Shown here piece by piece: positions 1 through 5,234 of a stretch of 5,234 nucleotides of DNA. Below the pieces are notes generated by a model. That model made no database searches. It was not told the origin of the DNA and saw only the letters and a list, made by a program, of their open reading frames with translations. Every line of letters begins with the position of its first letter. Position 1 is the stretch's first letter. The translations under genes and the position numbers were made by a program. Location of the stretch: NCBI GenBank assembly GCA_014239005.1, contig JABAAA010000031.1, positions 1 through 5,234 on the forward strand, given 5' to 3'. The DNA comes from Alphaproteobacteria bacterium. Its GTDB lineage: Bacteria; Pseudomonadota; Alphaproteobacteria; JABAAW01.

Positions 1-1217
1 CGACGCCGATTCCGCGTTCGTTGAACATGGCTCTTTCGGGGTTGCGCGATCTGTCGCCGTTGCTTTCCGCACCCTACGATCGTTTGAACGTGCGGAGCTT
101 CGTGCTGGACTTCGACGCGCTTTCTTTGAGCGAAGCCTTGCGCCGTGAGCGTTTGCGCGGCGGGCAGGCGTTTTGTGTCGTGCCGCGCATCGCGGATTTG
201 AAACGCACCGAGGCTTTGCTGCGTCGTCTTGCGCCTGAGGCGAGGCTAGTCGTTGCGCACGGCAGGCTTTCGGCGGCGACCTTGGAGCAGCGCATGCGCG
301 CCTTTCTAGAAGGCGAGAGCGACCTGTTGCTTTCGACCAACATCGTCGAGGCGGGCTTGGACATTCCGCGAGCCAACACGATGATTATTTTGGATGCGCA
401 TCGTTTCGGCTTGGCGCAGCTCTATCAGTTGCGCGGGCGGGTCGGGCGCGCCAAGTTGCGCGGCTATTGCTACTTTTTTATTCCGGAGTATGCGCGCAAG
501 CAGAAGAGCGCCATGCAGCGGTTGAACCTTATGGAGACGCTGGACATCGCAGGCGCGGGATTGCGTGTTTCCATGCAAGATCTCGACATGCGGGGAGCGG
601 GCAATTTGCTGGGCGAGGAGCAATCGGGAAAGATCCGCGAGGTTGGCGTCGAGCTTTATCGAAAGCTCTTGAGCAACGCCATTCGAGAGCGCAAGCAGCT
701 GCATGACGGGGAGAGTCCAGATCAGGCGCAAAATCAGGCGCAAACGAAGGACATCCGTATTGCGTTGGGAATTCCTGTGTTGATTCCTCCCGCGTATGTG
801 GAGGAGGAGGGCTTGCGCATGGCTCTGTATCGCAGGCTTGCCTTGTTGGAGGACGAAGCGGCGCGCTGTGCGTTCAAGGAGGAGTTGTGCGATCGCTTCG
901 GCGCAGTGCCTCAAGAGGTGGATAACCTGCTGGCGCTGTTTCGCATCAAGGAGTTGGCAGCGCGTGCGAACATCGAATCGTTGGAGGCGGGCGAGGGCGG
1001 AATGACCGTGCGCTTCAAGGAGAATCGCTTTGCCGCGCCGCAGGGCTTGTTGGCGTTGATACGGCGAGGGGGGAGTGGATTTGTGTTGGGGAAAGACCAG
1101 AGCCTTTCGCGGCGTGTAAGGCTAGGGGGGGATGCAGCGCGGCGGGTCGAAGCCGCAGAGTCGTTCGTGCGTGAGCTGGTCGCGCTGGCGGCGGACGAGA
1201 AGAGCGTAGAAAAAATG

Positions 1218-1226
<9 letters not shown>
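1..1226 (+). CDS. mfd: Transcription-repair coupling factor Mfd, C-terminal part (5' end outside window)
   Basis: Mfd is an ATP-dependent translocase that removes RNA polymerase stalled at DNA lesions and recruits UvrA for nucleotide excision repair. The reading frame is already open at base 3 with TPIPRSLNMALSGLRDLS, the end of helicase motif III in the Mfd/RecG family, so the true start lies upstream; 407 residues are visible. In order, the visible part shows the second RecA-like domain with motif V (STNIVEAGLDIP, about residues 111-122) and motif VI (QLRGRVGR, about 142-149). Next comes the TRG translocation region with DLDMRGAGNLLGEEQSG (about 193-209). A variable Gln-rich linker leads to the C-terminal D7 domain from about residue 250 (IPVLIPPAYVEEEG, then YRRLALLED). 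The C-terminus appears complete. The stop codon at 1224-1226 falls inside the oppositely oriented tRNA-Asp gene. The family assignment is secure from the motifs. Confidence 0.97.
721..744 (+). repeat. Perfect 12-bp tandem duplication inside the mfd linker
   Basis: The unit atcaggcgcaaa occurs twice back to back (721-732 and 733-744). It keeps the reading frame and encodes the repeated residues QAQ-N-QAQ-T. It lies in the hydrophilic linker between the TRG region and the D7 domain of Mfd, where a four-residue insertion should be tolerated. It looks like a slippage product rather than a functional element. Confidence 0.8.
1210..1215 (-). terminator. T-run just downstream of tRNA-Asp (possible termination/processing signal)
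   Basis: On the minus strand, six T residues follow two bases after the tRNA discriminator base (reading G-CA-TTTTTT). There is no separate hairpin, so a classical intrinsic terminator is not shown. The run could help termination or 3' trimming. The same bases are the A-run of the last lysine codon and its neighbours in mfd, so the pattern may simply be coding sequence. Confidence 0.25.
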
Positions 1227-1291
<65 letters not shown>

Positions 1292-1304
1292 GAAGGAACT
1301 GCAT

Positions 1305-1333
1305 ATCGTAGGGGCTGTGGCAAGCAAAGGCAA
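1305..1333 (-). promoter_or_regulatory. Candidate sigma70-type promoter for tRNA-Asp
   Basis: On the minus strand TTGCCT (1333-1328) is followed, after exactly 17 bases, by TACGAT (1310-1305). Each matches the sigma70 consensus at four of six positions. A start about seven bases further on would leave a leader of only a few bases before the tRNA 5' end, which is usual for tRNA genes. This would let the tRNA be transcribed independently of the upstream operon. It is a by-eye match in a short gap and is unproven. Confidence 0.4.
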
Positions 1334-1343
1334 GTAGACAAAA

Positions 1344-2000
1344 CTAGTGCCTCGTCGAAGACGATGCCGCTTGCATGTCCAGCAGCGTCAACACGGTTCG
1401 ACTGCGCGCCACCGCGCTCGCCTCCTCCAACAAGGCTTGCTTCTCGTTCGGCGCGAAAGGGCACAAGACACAGAGCAAATTCACCACCTCCTCGTCGCCA
1501 CAAGCCAACAACCCCGCCATGTCGAAATCATTCGGCAACATCGAAGACCCTCGCAACACACGCTCCAAACGCTCGCGCGGCAAGCCGATGTCCGAAGCAG
1601 GTGCAACCTCGTCCAAGGCAAACTCCTCGCTCGACACCGCAAAACGCCGATACCCCCCTTGCGCCCTCTCCTGCTCTTGCGTCCGACGAAATCGCCGCAC
1701 TCCCTTGAGAACGATGAACCGCCTGCCGTCATCCCACTCCTCGTAACGCACGATACGACCCGCACAACCAATGCAATAAAGATCGTCCTTTCCATCCTCC
1801 CTCGCCTCCCCTTCCTCCCCCGCCCCCACTTTCTTGGAATCGCGCGGTTGCACCATGCCGATCATACGCCCCTCTCTCAGCGTGTCCTCGACCAACGCAA
1901 TATAGCGCGGCTCGAACGCCACCAACGGCAGACGCGCGTGCGGTAGCAACAACGCTCCGACGACAGGAAAGATAGGCAACGTCGCAGGGAAAGAACTCAT
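1344..2000 (-). CDS. Stand-alone Lon substrate-binding (N-terminal) domain protein
   Basis: This 218-residue protein consists of the Lon N-terminal substrate-binding domain (PF02190-type) without the AAA+ ATPase or serine protease parts of Lon. The hallmark start is clear: LPIFPVVGALLLPHARLPL then FEPRYIALV (about residues 8-37). Further matches are GRMIGMVQP, the strand around CAGRIVRYEEWDDGRRFIVLKG, and a helical C-terminal half ending near LLDMQAAS. An acidic Glu/Gly-rich insertion (GAGEEGEAREDGKDD) lies at about residues 56-72. Small proteins of this kind are widespread in proteobacteria. Their role is not established; substrate recognition or protein quality control is a guess from the domain. 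The ATG at 2000 is preferred because the conserved domain begins just after it and because it forms an ATGA overlap with the upstream ProX-like gene. No good Shine-Dalgarno precedes it, so translation is probably coupled. Confidence 0.9.
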   Translation of the reverse strand: MSSFPATLPIFPVVGALLLPHARLPLVAFEPRYIALVEDTLREGRMIGMVQPRDSKKVGAGEEGEAREDGKDDLYCIGCAGRIVRYEEWDDGRRFIVLKGVRRFRRTQEQERAQGGYRRFAVSSEEFALDEVAPASDIGLPRERLERVLRGSSMLPNDFDMAGLLACGDEEVVNLLCVLCPFAPNEKQALLEEASAVARSRTVLTLLDMQAASSSTRH

Positions 2001-2560
2001 ACTGAAATTTTCGCAAAATCGAACAACACAGCCTTGCGTCCCTCGCACGCCAAAAAGCGCAAAAAGTCGGCGCCCGAAAGCGCGATGCTGCGGTCGTTAC
2101 GCATCGGGTGCGCGTTGAAGCAGGGGCTCTCGGCAATGCTGTCGTCCAACACGAGACGGACGACAGCCTCTTCATCGAAGAGGACGGCGAAAGGATTGAC
2201 CGCACCCGCCGCCACGCCGAGCCGATCGTTCAACTCTTGCGCGTTGCCGAACGAGAGCCGTCCCGAGATTCCCAACCGCTCTGCCGCTTCGCCTTTGCTC
2301 AAAGATTTGAGGTCAAGCGTTTGCTGGGCGGGCAGGCAAAGCAAGAAGAATCGCCGCTTGCGGTCGCGCACGAAAAGGTTGCGAATATCCAACCCCGGCA
2401 CCGAGCCCGCAAGTGCGCGCGATTCTTCCACCGTAAACACACGGGGATGCGAAAATCGATGATAGGCGACCGAGCAAGCTTCCAGTCGTTTGTAGAGACG
2501 CTGTTCGTACGGATCGATGTCCTTAGCATCGCAGGCAAGCGACATCGAGGGAAAAGTCAT
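1997..2560 (-). CDS. ProX/PrdX-type prolyl-tRNA editing protein (YbaK superfamily, probable Ala-tRNA(Pro) deacylase)
   Basis: This 187-residue single-domain protein of the YbaK/INS superfamily resembles the free-standing ProX (PrdX, ProXp-ala) proteins, which hydrolyse alanine mischarged on tRNA-Pro. Visible family features are HRFSHPRVFTVEES (about 34-47), NLFVRDRK (61-68), LDLKSLSKGEAAERLG (82-97), LSFGNAQEL, the GXXXP-type motif GAVNP (119-123) followed by FAVLFD, and HPMRN (151-155) before the C-terminal helix. Length fits the family, with a short N-terminal extension. The position just before NLF, where family members carry the important Lys (KNLF), is Arg60 here (codon at 2383-2381), so activity may be altered. 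The ATG at 2560 overlaps the stop of the GST-like gene as ATGA, and its own stop overlaps the Lon-domain gene start in the same way. The upstream in-frame extension overlaps the GST gene and is not credible. Confidence 0.92.
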   Translation of the reverse strand: MTFPSMSLACDAKDIDPYEQRLYKRLEACSVAYHRFSHPRVFTVEESRALAGSVPGLDIRNLFVRDRKRRFFLLCLPAQQTLDLKSLSKGEAAERLGISGRLSFGNAQELNDRLGVAAGAVNPFAVLFDEEAVVRLVLDDSIAESPCFNAHPMRNDRSIALSGADFLRFLACEGRKAVLFDFAKISV

Positions 2561-3171
2561 GGAACGACAGGCACCGTCTCTTTGAGACAAGGTCTTTCGG
2601 AAAAGCCTTCTTGCCACGTTGCGAGCTTGGGATGAAGCGTGCGCCATTCGTATTCGGGATAGCGCAGCGGGATGTAGTCGAGCGCGACGGCGAGCGTCAA
2701 CGTTCCCAGCGAGAAACCATGCTCTTGAAAGGGTTGCTGCTCGAACCACGCGCAGGCGGCTTGAACGCTCGTCTCCTGTCGCGCGATCCACGCGGGCGAG
2801 CGTTCGCCGTCAGGGCGCAAGGACTCCAAGAAACGCAACACGCAAGCGTCCAAGATACCATCGGCGGCAGCCTGCCACACCTGCGCCTGTCCCGCGCGAG
2901 GCTCTTCTGTCGGCAGCAGCACGCCTGGCTTGTCCACGCTCGCCAAACTTTGCAAGTAGGCGCAGACGACAGGCGAATCGAACAGAACCCTGCCGTCCTC
3001 CAAGATCAACGCGGGAATTTTGCCCAAAGGGTTTAGCGCGCGATACTCGGCGTTCGCGCCTTGACGCGTGTCCGTCGGAATGCGCTCGATGCGGTCGGCA
3101 AGTCCCAGCTCGATCGCCGAGGCGGTGGCTTTGCGCACGAACGGAGAGGTCGGGGAATAGGCAAGTTTCAT
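2557..3171 (-). CDS. Glutathione S-transferase-like protein
   Basis: This 204-residue cytosolic GST-fold protein is of normal length. The N-terminal thioredoxin-like domain opens with MKLAYSPTSPFVRKA; Ser9 in SPTSPFVRK is the likely glutathione-activating residue. It continues with NPLGKIPALIL, in which Pro53 is the expected cis-proline, then DGRVLFDSPVVCAYL, where Asp65-Ser66 is the usual glutathione gamma-glutamyl-binding pair. The all-helical C-terminal domain ends with LHPKLATWQEGFSERPCLKETVP, the typical closing pattern. Substrate cannot be told from sequence; conjugation or reduction of electrophiles is the general role. ATG at 3171 is chosen because the domain begins there and AGGAG lies at 3187-3183 upstream, though the 11-nt spacing is long. 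It follows the GFA gene by 31 nt and ends in an ATGA overlap with the ProX-like gene, so all are probably co-transcribed. Confidence 0.93.
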   Translation of the reverse strand: MKLAYSPTSPFVRKATASAIELGLADRIERIPTDTRQGANAEYRALNPLGKIPALILEDGRVLFDSPVVCAYLQSLASVDKPGVLLPTEEPRAGQAQVWQAAADGILDACVLRFLESLRPDGERSPAWIARQETSVQAACAWFEQQPFQEHGFSLGTLTLAVALDYIPLRYPEYEWRTLHPKLATWQEGFSERPCLKETVPVVP

Positions 3172-3202
3172 GGTGAGGCGAGCTCCTGTCAGTGTGTTGT
3201 TG

Positions 3203-3736
3203 TTAGGATGAGGGTGGTGTGGAAAAGTTTTGCAATCGGTGCGTGTCGTGCCAACCTTGCTTGTGCAATTCCTCGACGAGGGGTTGTTCCGCCCATGCTT
3301 CGCTCTGCGGCGTTGTCGAGAGACGCGCGAGCATCGGATGCGCGGCTTTGGCAAAAATATGTCCTGCGAAGGGCAGGTCGTCCGCTTGCGCTCCTTCCAG
3401 CGCGCCGAGCATCACGCTCCACGCTTCTTCGTCCTCTTGCTCTAAAAGGCGGTAGAAGAGACTTGCGCCACAGCGCGAGCAGAAACCGCGCTCTGCCTGT
3501 TCGGAAGAGCGGTACCAGGCGAGCGTTGCTTGGTTTTGGAAGGAGAGGTGTTTCGTTTCGACCTTGGTGGCGACAACAAAGCTACCGCTGGTCTTGCGAC
3601 ACGGCGCGCAGTGGCAGGCGACGAGCGGACGCAACACCTTCTCGCGCGGCGCGTCTGCTTCGATGACATAGCGCACGCCGCCACACAGACAGCTTCCCGT
3701 TTGCTTGCAATAAGCCTCTTGAATAGGTTCAGTCAT
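3203..3736 (-). CDS. GFA/CENP-V family zinc protein (glutathione-dependent formaldehyde-activating enzyme-like)
   Basis: This 177-residue protein has the complete cysteine pattern of the GFA fold: Cys16 and Cys18 in SCLCGGVRY, Cys41, Cys43 and Cys46 in ACHCAPCRKTSGS, and Cys86 and Cys89 in FCSRCGASLFY. These seven cysteines bind the two zinc ions in characterised members. The founding enzyme, Gfa of Paracoccus, was described as speeding S-hydroxymethylglutathione formation from formaldehyde and glutathione, but most members have unproven substrates, so the specific reaction is uncertain. The protein continues past the usual core to a polar C-terminus of about 40 residues (ending FSTPPSS). ATG at 3736 overlaps the methyltransferase stop by 8 nt and has a good ribosome-binding site inside that gene. 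Neighbouring gloB and GST genes support a role in thiol-dependent aldehyde handling. Confidence 0.92.
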   Translation of the reverse strand: MTEPIQEAYCKQTGSCLCGGVRYVIEADAPREKVLRPLVACHCAPCRKTSGSFVVATKVETKHLSFQNQATLAWYRSSEQAERGFCSRCGASLFYRLLEQEDEEAWSVMLGALEGAQADDLPFAGHIFAKAAHPMLARLSTTPQSEAWAEQPLVEELHKQGWHDTHRLQNFSTPPSS

Positions 3737-4916
3737 TCATCAATCCTTCTTCGAGGAGTCGTTTTTTCAAGTATGCCATATCTCCGTTCCCTTTCGTTCG
3801 ATTGCACCAGCTGCATAGCAGTTGAAGGTTGCTGTCGGTATCGATACCGCGTTTGGATTGAGGAATGATATGGTCTGTCTCTAACTTTTGAATAGGTCGA
3901 CTATCTTTGCAACCCGCGCATTGCCCGTTTTGTTCATGGTAGAGAATGTGGCGTATATCCTTCGATCGTTTTTCGACAGGCGGAGGAATATCCTTTCGAT
4001 GATGAATGCCAAGCCCAAAGAGTCCCAGTTCGTTTTCCAAACGTTGAATAATAAGGTTTGCGGCAAGAGATGATATGTCAATCCCGATCCATTGCCTTTT
4101 GAGCTCTTCGGCTGCTAGACAGGTTGTGGCGCATCCGCAAAAAGGATCTAACACTGTATCGCCTTCGTTGCTCGAAGTTTTGATGACACGACGCAGTATT
4201 TCCAAAGGTTTTTGCGTCGGATAGCCCGTGCGCTCCTTGGCGGAGGTCGCCAGCATGCCAATATGCCACCAGTCCTTGCTGTTTACTAGGGTATATTTTC
4301 CCAATCCGTCTCGATCGTCGTAGAGCTTGATGTTTTTGTTGCCCGTGTTGTAATCGATCCCCATGTAAGATTTTTCTTTTTGAGGATTGAAGGTATAATG
4401 TTCGGTCTTTGTGTAGAAAAAAATAGTGTCGTGCTTTTTGGCAAACCATCTTTTAGAAGCACCGCCGCTTTTATAAACCCAGGAGATCTCGTTGACAAAA
4501 CGATTTGCTCCGAAAACAGCGTCCAGCGTCAACTTTAGGCTGTGACTCATCGTCGGATCGCAGTGGAGATAGAGCGATCCCGTCGACCTCAACACGCGAT
4601 GCATCTCCATGATCCTTACGGACATATAGACAAGATACGCCTTGTCGCTTTTTCCGCAAAGCAGCTCTGCGGTTTCGATAAGGTTATGGAGCGCGGGGTA
4701 GGATTCGCCAATCAAGCCTTGCCAAGTCTTATCGATATCGTTCCAAGTCCAGCTGTCTTTGAAAGCCGCTCCTGCTGCTTGACTGCCGATAGGAGCTGCG
4801 TAGTTATGCTTCGAGTTGAAGGGAGGATCGAAATAAATTAAGTCTACCGATGCACTCTCCATCCCTCGCATAATATCGAGGTTGTCGCCGGTAAAAATGG
4901 TGCGGTTTTCCAGCAC
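3729..4916 (-). CDS. Amino-DNA methyltransferase with C-terminal HNH-type domain
   Basis: This 395-residue fusion begins with a beta-type (N4-cytosine or N6-adenine) DNA methyltransferase. The catalytic motif IV, DPPF, is at 30-33 in VDLIYFDPPFNSK. Further matches are GSLYLHCDPT (113-122), KHDTIFFYTK (161-170), TGYPTQKPLEILRR (230-243), and the AdoMet-binding motif I, VLDPFCGCATTCLAAEE (255-271), followed by WIGIDIS. The order IV then I defines the beta class. Residues about 319-380 form an HNH-type module: CAGC (333-336), TDHIIPQSKRG (347-357) with Asp348-His349, Asn363 in SNLQLLC, and CSWCN (368-372). The third position of the HNH triad is Asn372 rather than His, as in many members. Related methyltransferases with such a tail are, from memory, widespread. 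The GTG at 4916 is preferred: the conserved ENRTIFTGDNLD start follows at once, AGAAG sits 5 nt upstream, and the longer in-frame start would overlap gloB by about 100 bases. GC is clearly lower than in the neighbours. No separate restriction gene is visible, and the recognition sequence is unknown. Confidence 0.93.
   Translation of the reverse strand: MLENRTIFTGDNLDIMRGMESASVDLIYFDPPFNSKHNYAAPIGSQAAGAAFKDSWTWNDIDKTWQGLIGESYPALHNLIETAELLCGKSDKAYLVYMSVRIMEMHRVLRSTGSLYLHCDPTMSHSLKLTLDAVFGANRFVNEISWVYKSGGASKRWFAKKHDTIFFYTKTEHYTFNPQKEKSYMGIDYNTGNKNIKLYDDRDGLGKYTLVNSKDWWHIGMLATSAKERTGYPTQKPLEILRRVIKTSSNEGDTVLDPFCGCATTCLAAEELKRQWIGIDISSLAANLIIQRLENELGLFGLGIHHRKDIPPPVEKRSKDIRHILYHEQNGQCAGCKDSRPIQKLETDHIIPQSKRGIDTDSNLQLLCSWCNRTKGNGDMAYLKKRLLEEGLMND
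3744..3750 (-). promoter_or_regulatory. Ribosome-binding site of the GFA gene, inside the methyltransferase gene
   Basis: On the minus strand AGAAGGA ends 7 nt before the ATG at 3736, an ideal distance. It lies within the last codons of the methyltransferase-HNH gene, whose stop comes after the GFA start. It supports the chosen GFA start and suggests translational coupling. Confidence 0.7.
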
Positions 4917-4921
4917 AAAAA

Positions 4922-4926
4922 CTTCT
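4922..4926 (-). promoter_or_regulatory. Weak ribosome-binding site supporting the GTG start of the methyltransferase
   Basis: AGAAG on the minus strand lies 5 nt before the GTG at 4916 and just after the gloB stop codon (4932-4930). It is a modest match, but it favours the GTG over any start inside gloB. Confidence 0.4.
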
Positions 4927-4929
4927 AAG

Positions 4930-5234
4930 CTAGAACAAATCCTTGCGCCTGCGCAGCTCTTGGAACCCCTTCGCGCCCGCAGGATGAGTGATGTCGTTCG
5001 CGCGAAGAAAGGTCTCGTCGCTCGCAAGCAAAAAAGGATTGGCAGCGAGCTCGTCCTTCAGCAAGGTCGGCAATCCCGCCGCCTGATCTTCGCGCGCGCG
5101 CGCACGCGTTTGCGCCAGTGTTTCGATGACGCGTTCCCCTTCGGCAGAAAAGCCTTTCAGCGTGCGCACGAAGCGCAAGTTGCCTGTCGTATAATCGTGT
5201 CCGCAACAAATGCGCGTCTCAGGAGGGAGCGCTT
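4930..5234 (-). CDS. gloB: Hydroxyacylglutathione hydrolase (glyoxalase II), C-terminal part (5' end outside window)
   Basis: Glyoxalase II hydrolyses S-D-lactoylglutathione to D-lactate and glutathione, the second step of methylglyoxal detoxification in the cytosol. About 100 C-terminal residues are visible, in frame from 5232, starting ALPPETRICCGHDYTTGNLRF. The GHDYT motif carries the metal-binding histidine of the binuclear site. The helical glutathione-binding C-terminal domain follows, with the typical LKDELAANPFLL segment and the closing ELRRRKDLF, which resembles alphaproteobacterial GloB tails. The N-terminal metal motif THxHxDH lies outside the window and cannot be checked. The stop TAG at 4932-4930 is 13 nt upstream of the methyltransferase GTG, suggesting that gloB leads this minus-strand operon or belongs to an earlier part of it. 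Confidence 0.93.
   Translation of the reverse strand, partial: ALPPETRICCGHDYTTGNLRFVRTLKGFSAEGERVIETLAQTRARAREDQAAGLPTLLKDELAANPFLLASDETFLRANDITHPAGAKGFQELRRRKDLF

Noticed and set aside
306..914. 202-residue minus-strand frame antisense to mfd
   Set aside because: It overlaps a clearly conserved mfd region, has no recognisable domain, and its residue composition looks like a high-GC shadow frame.
1347..1946. 199-residue plus-strand frame antisense to the Lon-domain gene
   Set aside because: It is His/Arg/Leu-rich with no domain; the opposite strand has a conserved family protein with coupled starts.
2619..3666. Several long plus-strand frames opposite the GST and GFA genes
   Set aside because: They are Arg-rich, have no motifs, and lie opposite well-conserved proteins on the minus strand.
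3729..4916. HNH-type tail as a homing endonuclease or intron/intein product
   Set aside because: There are no intein splice motifs or intron features, and the tail is collinear with a complete methyltransferase and ends in a normal stop codon.
3742..4944. Seven-base match aatcctt near both ends of the methyltransferase gene (3742-3748 and 4938-4944) as insertion-site repeats
   Set aside because: Seven bases are within chance expectation over these lengths, and the copies are not placed symmetrically at the gene edges.
4917..5027. N-terminal extension of the methyltransferase to an ATG at 5027
   Set aside because: The added 37 residues overlap the conserved end of gloB, look unstructured and Arg-rich, and a GTG with a nearby AGAAG sits exactly at the conserved family start.

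Overview
The window reads as a compact, gene-dense stretch of a proteobacterial chromosome, most likely from an alphaproteobacterium. The lineage is an inference. It rests on the alphaproteobacterial look of the Mfd C-terminus and of the GloB tail (ending ELRRRKDLF), on the glutathione-dependent enzymes, and on the tRNA gene having no encoded CCA. No genus can be named. Most of the DNA is about 60% GC by hand-counted sample rows; one gene in the middle is clearly lower.

Layout. Positions 1-1226 (+) hold the C-terminal part of mfd, the transcription-repair coupling factor, cut by the left edge. Its stop codon lies inside the 3' end of a tRNA-Asp(GTC) gene at 1218-1291 on the opposite strand. 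Everything from 1218 to the right edge is on the minus strand. In the direction of transcription, right to left, the order is: gloB (glyoxalase II, cut by the right edge), an amino-DNA methyltransferase fused to a C-terminal HNH-type domain, a GFA/CENP-V-family zinc protein, a glutathione S-transferase-like protein, a ProX/YbaK-type aminoacyl-tRNA editing protein, a stand-alone Lon substrate-binding-domain protein, and tRNA-Asp.

The six minus-strand protein genes are packed like an operon. The spacings are 13 nt (gloB/methyltransferase), an 8-nt overlap (methyltransferase/GFA), 31 nt (GFA/GST), an ATGA overlap (GST/ProX) and a second ATGA overlap (ProX/Lon-SB). Three of the genes belong to glutathione-dependent aldehyde and electrophile handling (GloB, GFA, GST). 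The last two point to translation and protein quality control.

The methyltransferase-HNH gene is the accessory element. It has lower GC, is functionally unrelated to its neighbours, and sits exactly between gloB and the GFA gene. It may be a single-chain restriction-modification or modification/nicking enzyme that arrived as one gene and is now expressed from a housekeeping detoxification operon. Other points worth checking are an Arg where the ProX/YbaK family normally has its key Lys, and the 9-bp overlap of mfd with tRNA-Asp. I see no CRISPR array, insertion sequence or integrase in the window.
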